DNA of 64,000 nucleotides, from assembly GCA_003952965.2 (NCBI GenBank), contig CM025849.1:10211306-10275305 (forward strand), read 5' to 3'. The position numbers and the translations under genes are program-made. Each line of letters starts with the position of its first letter. The first letter of the stretch is position 1. Under the pieces are notes generated by a model that worked only from the letters and a program-made list of their open reading frames with translations, was not told the origin of the DNA and did no database searches. This document shows, piece by piece, positions 58,157-64,000 of the stretch. Origin of the DNA: Morella rubra (lineage: Eukaryota > Streptophyta > Magnoliopsida > Fagales > Myricaceae).

Positions 58157-60748
58157 CCTTTTCCCTTGTGCCGAAAAGTCAAGAAATGGAGCCTCGGACT
58201 TGTTTTCCTCTCGCGCTGTGTCTCCGAATGCGAGCGTGCGCTAACTGATAGGTCTACTTTTCGGATTCTGCGATCTCTGTCTTTCTTCCCCTCTCCGGAC
58301 GGACCGTTCCACAACTTTACTCTTATGATGATCTCAGGACTCCGTAGATCGCCGAATCGGCCGAAAAATAACAAACAATGTGGACCGCTACTTTCTTCGT
58401 CTCGCGCGTGTTTTCACGTACCAAATCGTCTGTTAACGGGGGTATTTTATTCTGGTAATTTAATGGCGAATTGTCTCCCCGTTTTTTTTTTTTAATACAA
58501 TAATAAATTTTAGGATAAATATATTTTTCATTCACAAATTTTAAAATTTTAAAATTTTATAATATTTTGTATCCGAATCCATCAACTATTGATTTCGTAC
58601 CTATGTTAAAATTTTCTGTTAATTTGGATAAAAATTATTTTTTAATCTCAAAATTATAATTTTACCCTCATAAAATAGTTACTGTCAAGAAAAATATAGG
58701 CACAAAATTATCATTTTTTCACACAAAAAAATCATTTTCAGTCCAAATTAATTGAAAATTTTAATGGATGGTGCAAAGGAGTCAAAACCCCAATAGTTGG
58801 AGGGTGTAAAATATATTTAATCACAAATCTTATCTCTCATCAAACTAGTTGACCTAATTCACATGTAAATTCTAAAAGTAAATATATTTTTCACTTTTAA
58901 TGATTTTTGCATTTTACACCTTAAACTAAAACTTGCAAGAAGAAAATCATAAAGAAAATCATAATAAGAAGAAGAATGGTAAAAAGAGGAAGATAGGATA
59001 AATCAAAAGAGGGAGGCAGTAGGGTTGGGCTTTTCAGGTTTCAGGTTCGGGGTGGGTCCCGACTCAATCAGAGGGCAAGGAAAGTGAACTGGACCTGACA
59101 TGAGCCTGGGCTATTCAGGTTCGGCTCAAGTCACGTCAGGGTCTGGTTTCATTGGGCTTTTAAAAAAAATGATATTATAGGTCCAAAACATTTTGAGCTA
59201 ATTTTTTGAGGCTAAGAATGAACTGGACTATATTTTTTTTAGAATAATGCATAGAATTATAATGTTCATGTGGGGTTCAAATTTTTTAGGATGTGCTTCA
59301 TAAACTCAAAAACTTGCCGGAATAAATAAATAAAACTCAATCCTGACTTAAGTAGACTCAACCGAGTCAGAACAGGTCGGTTTTGAATCAAGGCATCGAG
59401 TCTCATATTTTTTGAACAACCCTAAGAGAAAACGAGAGAAGAAAGAAAAGAGAAGAAAAATGTCAATAGATATTAGAGTACACACATGTTTTGGTTGATA
59501 TAATCTCCTTTTGTCATTAGATGTTCCAATGCACACACAATAGACCAGAAGAGAGTGTCGGTAGATGTCTTAGTACCCTTATGTTGTATTTTATACTATC
59601 TCCTCAATAATCATTCTCACTTTTTCCTCGACTACTACAATTATATTTTCACAATCGATTCCCGTGATTGAAAGATAATGGTTCCATCGATGATCAAAGA
59701 GCTAAAATCGTGTGATTTGCTTGTCTTATGACAAATCAACCAACATAATAGTCAAAGAGCAACGTAATTTATTGGCAGGTCACTTTCTCCAATGTGATGT
59801 TGCTTGCAAAGTATTAAGAATGAGTCAAGAGCTGTGTCTTAAGATGTGGTTGGTCGTGGCGTGTGTCTCGATCAATAATGGTGAGTTTTTTTTTCATAAA
59901 GTCCACGTCTGTCAAGTCCGGAGTCCCTAATTCATACAAATTGCCAAAAAGTAAAACACGTTCTATACCGACAAAAAAAATTAATACAAAATTTAAACTC
60001 ACAACCATATTAAAAAATATATATATTATAAGTGCTGTAAAAGCATCAGCATGACAGGTCCAGCCGTATTATATATTTTGCATAATGTGGTGTGTGGATT
60101 CGTGGCAACACACTAACACCGCAAAACACAAAACGACGTCAACTTTTTTTCTTTTTCTTATATATATATTAAAAAAAAAAAAAAAAGGGGAAACAAACGG
60201 TCAGGGTACTGTGTTGCAATACCTGGCAGTGCCAGCCTGACTGTGACTGTCAAGGGAGCAATGCCATGCAAATGCCATCTCAGAGATTCGTCAGTTGCCA
60301 GCTAACACGACGCCGTTTTTATGTGCCACATGGCCCACCCACACCATTCGTAACCATAAAAAAGTGAAGAAAAATGGCATGTTTTATACATGGCCGTTTC
60401 CGTATCCCTCATATCGACTTCTCCGTTTCGCCTCGCATTCGCCACAACCGTCTGAGACCCAGAAGCCGCCCCAGATTTCGTCCGCTCTCGCTCTCATTAG
60501 CTCCTTGCGATTCCAGCAGTTGCTTATTACCTAAGTTACTAAACAGCAAAAAGAAAACCGAACAAGGAATTAAATTTCCTTATCCTTGAAGCCTCGAGCT
60601 CAATCTGTTCTCGGATCTATTTTTCTTCGGGTAAGTCTCGCCGGATCTCTCGGTGAATCGTATGTTTGTGTATTTGTATATGTGTAGGGATCTGAATTTG
60701 GGCTGTGGAGTTGTGTGGTAGGTCTGAGAGATCGGGGAAGAGAAGGAC
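58157..60748. other. Intergenic between divergent ELC and RABA2
   Basis: Shared upstream space of two genes transcribed away from each other, about 2.6 kb, so both promoters lie here. It holds a foldback repeat (58.51-58.83 kb). It also holds a GC-richer low-complexity stretch with gggttgggctt, caggttcgg and ggttcggctcaag words at 59.02-59.16 kb, and an AT/A tract at 60.16-60.19 kb. The 5' leader of RABA2 likely begins near 60.4-60.6 kb. At 60.63 kb gggtaagtctcgcc and a later tgtgtag could be a short leader intron, but this is weak. Confidence 0.5.
58510..58830. repeat. Foldback element, best-preserved copy of the dispersed repeat
   Basis: The left arm (58.51-58.68 kb: aaatatatttttcattcaca, catcaactattgattt, aaaattttctgttaatttgg) pairs with the reverse complement of the right arm (58.70-58.83 kb: aaatatattttacaccctcc, aactattgggg, aaaattttcaattaatttgg). 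No coding capacity. MITE-like, sharing phrases with 1.33-1.71 kb and 53.69-53.99 kb. Confidence 0.65.
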
Positions 60749-62950
60749 ATGGCGCATAGGGTGGACCACGAGTACGACTACCTGTTCAAGATCGTGTTGA
60801 TCGGGGACTCTGGGGTCGGCAAGTCCAACATTCTTTCCAGGTTCACGCGCAACGAGTTCTGCTTGGAATCCAAGTCCACCATCGGCGTCGAGTTCGCCAC
60901 CAGAACACTCCAGGCAAGCCTTCCTTTACCGCCTCCGTTTGATTCCCGCCGAAAGAAATTTTTGGCTTTTCGGCTCGATCTGTGTTGATCGTGTGCTTTA
61001 TTTTATTTTCATTTGTCCATTGCTTGCTCGATGTCTTATTTGATTTATTGGTTCTCTGGTTGTTATGATCAGAAATGGTTAACGGAGTATTATATTAAGA
61101 TTGTGACTTGTAATGAGTAATTTTAAAAAGCTTCAAAGCTTGATTTATATAAAAATTAGAAACTCGATTAGCAATTATAGGGGGATAAGGGTGTTATCTG
61201 GAAGGTGAGGATCGGATTTGGTAATCGACCTTGTTTCTGCGAATTGGTTTCAGTGATAGTTGCTCTGCATGGGATGCTTTATGGCTTATTATGCTTTATG
61301 TATGTGGAACTTGAGAACTCGATCTTGGAATTAAATGGTGGTTCGTGTAATTCAGAACAAGCAGTTTGGTAAATTGAGAGATGTATCAATTTTTCTCACT
61401 TTTTCTGTCTGATTTTGTGCTGAAAAATTGCATGTTAGGTGATGTAAAATAGTGCCGACAAATGTATGAGATAAGCACTAAGCTTTATGAGTCAATGTGT
61501 ACTTTTGTTTTGAATCAGATATCGTGCTATAGTGCTACTTCAGAAGTTTCTATTAAAGACCACAAAATAATAACCACAAGTGTATAAATACATATCTGTG
61601 TTGATTTCTTCCTTTGCTTGCTTAACGAATTACAAAGTTTCACTCCTAAGCAGCTCATTTACTTAGTGGAATATATAAAAGGGCTGCATTTTAGTCCATC
61701 CTTGCTTTTTATTTTTCCAGGGGAAAGAAAATTCTTGGTACAAGTCTTAGATTCTTAGTCGTCCTGCATCAAAAAAATGGGTTTTTTTATTTATTTATTT
61801 CTGTTGACTGATTGTTGTGGTCAAAAAGAATTTTTTGTGAAAAGTGCCTACTGAGTGCCTTAAGCTGTAAACCATTATACCTTTTGTTTTTTCTGAGCCT
61901 GTAAACCATTATACTTAAGTTTTTCTGATGTTGAGACTATTAGCAGGTCAGAGATGTGGCCCATAATTGACCGCTCCATGTATTGGCAAATTGAGTGGTC
62001 AATTCCTGCGGTTGGACATTACTATTAGAGATTATGTTGATTGTCCAGTTATCGGCTAGATGATCCATACTCGTATAGAAAGATCTTGTGCTCCAGTTAT
62101 AGAAACAGCCAACTTTGATTTTCTGATCAGAAGGACCTTAATGAAACTTCAATGGTGACTCCGGTAATTCAAGAGAAAGTTTATATTGTAATTTGAATGG
62201 TATGGATGCCATCTTTATCTTCAATGATAATCTCAGGTTGTCTAGATAGAATTTACACTTTCCGTTTAAATAGATGATGTATACTTGTGCTGGAGAAATC
62301 CCACGGGTTTCCATCTACTGGTTGATTTGTTTTTCTTGAATATCAGATAGATGGACACATATAATGTTTTCTAATGGCCATTGTTACTGCTATGGCATGG
62401 AGCAGTTTTTCCAATTGTTTGTTTTTTACTTTACTCTTATTATCTATATTTTGAGCTATAGGTGGAGGGAAAAACGGTTAAGGCACAGATCTGGGATACA
62501 GCAGGTCAGGAGCGATACCGTGCTATCACCAGTGCTTACTATAGAGGAGCTGTGGGGGCACTGCTGGTGTATGACATAACTAAGAGGCAAACTTTTGACA
62601 ATGTCCAGAGGTGGCTCCGGGAATTGAGGGACCATGCAGATTCTAATATTGTCATCATGATGGTGGGAAATAAGTCTGACTTGAGCCATCTTAGAGCTGT
62701 TTCAGAGGAAGATGGTAAGTCCTTGGCTGAAAGGGAAGGCCTCTCATTTCTTGAGACATCAGCTCTAGAAGCGACAAACATTGAAAAGGCATTCCAGACC
62801 ATTTTGACAGAGATATACCAAATCATAAGCAAAAAGGCATTGGCAGCTCAGGAAGCCGTTGGCAGTGCCGTTGTTCCTGGACAAGGAACCACTATCAATG
62901 TTTCTGATGCATCAGGAAATGCGAACAAGAGAGGTTGCTGCTCTACTTAA
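60749..62950 (+). CDS. RABA2: Rab GTPase of the RABA2 (Rab11-like) clade
   Basis: Two exons, 60749-60913 (55 codons) and 62462-62950 (162 codons plus stop), giving 217 residues. All GTPase motifs are present: G1 GDSGVGKS (residues 19-26), effector region [13 protein letters not shown]3 [12 protein letters not shown]4 NKSD, G5 ETSALEA. The RabF-type [14 protein letters not shown] segment and a C-terminal CC pair (RGCCST) for geranylgeranyl attachment are also seen. The opening MAHRV and [11 protein letters not shown] fit RABA2b/c/d. RABA2 proteins act on trans-Golgi/early endosome membranes, in traffic to the cell plate and surface. The single intron (1.55 kb) follows TRTLQ, a position typical of RABA genes, but begins with GC (cag/gcaagc) and ends ag/gtggag, a GC-AG intron. 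The protein looks intact. Confidence 0.96.
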
Positions 62951-63539
62951 GCTGGAGATGAGGGAGAGAAAATATTTGCTAGCAGACAGACCCTTTTTTT
63001 TTTTTTTAAATGCCTCTTTTATTCTTTTCTTTTTGGTCTTTGTTTCTTTGGATGAGTGAGAGACATGTAGAGTATATTTTTACCTCATTGAGTTCACAAT
63101 AAGGGAGATTGTGAATGTCGAAAGCAGCAGTCAATTAGTACTTCTGGAGGTTCTGCTTTCCTTTTGATCCATTCTTGTAGGTTGCTGGAAAAATGGGGAA
63201 CTCTGACTTTAGGCTATTGGGCTGGATCTTTTGGCATCTCGACTGGGAGAAATATTGTGGGGAGTAGAAGCGGCTTCTGGAGTTGGCTTGTTCTTCAGTC
63301 ACTTTCTAACTTGTAATAAAAGCTTGTTACGTTTTTGACAGATCCGTACCACACGTGTGTGCCATCTCTCTTGCATTTCCTGTTGGGGCGGCATTGCCCA
63401 CCGTATTCCCCTTCTATTTTCCCTTTATGTTAGACATCCAATTCATTCGATCGACGTTGTGCCCTCTTAATTCAGCCATTCCTTCGTTTTACGTTTCTTT
63501 ACAAACTTCCCAACAAAAAGAGGCATAGAAATTAGGCTT
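62951..63539. other. 3' UTR and downstream of RABA2
   Basis: The first 350-400 bases are probably the 3' UTR. ttgtaataaaagc at about 63.31 kb is a plausible polyadenylation signal region. A run of T sits near 62.99-63.01 kb. No other gene is seen. Confidence 0.5.
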
Positions 63540-63840
63540 AATTAGTCATCGTGGTAATTTTTTTTTTTGAACAAATTAGCCTTTAGAATACAATTTTAAA
63601 GGACTGATCCTTGTAGTCCATTTTTCAGATATAGAGATTTTTTGTTTACTAAAAATTAACTAACTAAAGACCAACATAGATTCAAGGTTGGATTGTGCAT
63701 TTTGAGATTAAATTACCTATTATAAGCTCTAGACTCTATCCCTGAGTTAATTTTTAGTGGACGAAATCTATTTGTCAGAATAATAGACTATAAAGACCGG
63801 TCCATTCAAAGTTGTCCTTCATTTGTTAAAAATTGAATGT
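63540..63840. repeat. Foldback MITE-like element
   Basis: Inverted arms. tttaaaggactgatccttgt (63.59 kb) pairs with the reverse complement of 'agactataaagaccggtccattcaaa' (63.79 kb). actaaaaattaactaac (63.64 kb) pairs with gttaatttttagtgg (63.75 kb). The start ggcttaattagtcat resembles the start of the element at 500-903. No coding capacity. Confidence 0.55.
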
Positions 63841-64000
63841 CCCGCTTAAAAATTAAGCAGGTTAAAGCTCCAAATACATCCAGCATAGTGGTTGTGATTC
63901 GACCTGCTGTAACCCAAAGGTTCAGTTATTATAAGAGAAGCCAGTGGACGCCGCAGAAACTAGACCAAAACAAATCCAATCGGCCCATAGAGGGCTAAAC
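63841..64000. other. Window end, nothing recognised
   Basis: No coding region or repeat end can be defined in the last 160 bases. Confidence 0.4.

Noticed and set aside
58064-58495. A 143-codon plus-strand frame over the ELC first exon
   Set aside because: Antisense shadow of ELC exon 1 and its leader, with no recognisable protein.

Overview
The window is nuclear DNA of a flowering plant, most likely a eudicot. It has AT-rich intergenic DNA, short GT-AG (and two GC-AG) introns, plant-type LINE, solo-LTR and foldback repeats, and proteins of plant families: RABA2-type Rab GTPase, Elongin C, cucumisin-like subtilase, THA8-like PPR protein and the small plant-only NWWQ/GSLYY protein family. Supported host loci, in order, are: a GT4 glycosyltransferase (+, 2.27-3.76 kb) and a second copy of it (+, about 28.5-30.2 kb); a small plant-specific protein of the Salt-Induced-Serine-rich type (-, 31.87-33.37 kb); tRNA-Ser(AGA) (-, 38.57-38.65 kb); a PPR protein (-, 41.26-42.89 kb); a decayed subtilase (-, 44.24-53.17 kb) whose 89-nt intron received a 6.1-kb LINE; Elongin C (-, 54.95-58.16 kb); and RABA2 (+, 60.75-62.95 kb).

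The left half (about 3.9-31.9 kb) is the odd part. Two long stretches, about 3.96-19.3 kb and 23.7-31.9 kb apart from 29.06-29.56 kb, read like uncorrected long-read sequence: almost no long frames, and, where a clean counterpart exists, the same sequence with scattered extra bases (about 1.4-1.5 times longer). The block at 1.85-5.95 kb and the block at 27.67-32.24 kb are colinear copies of the same genes (glycosyltransferase followed by the convergent small-protein gene), each clean where the other is noisy. The simplest reading is one locus entered twice during gap filling, not a true 26-kb-apart duplication. The clean AT-rich island at 19.3-23.7 kb between the noisy stretches has no gene.

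The right half (31.9-64 kb) is clean sequence and can be annotated to the base. RABA2 acts in trans-Golgi/endosome-to-surface traffic, Elongin C is a cullin/elongin adaptor, and the PPR protein is probably an organelle RNA-binding protein. These genes are neighbours only and form no pathway or cluster. The subtilase is a fossil host gene: catalytic Ser replaced by Phe, the segment with the oxyanion Asn missing, and several frame breaks. I see no CRISPR, operon or virus genome. The only retrovirus-like remnant is a solo Copia-type LTR at 35.44-36.46 kb.
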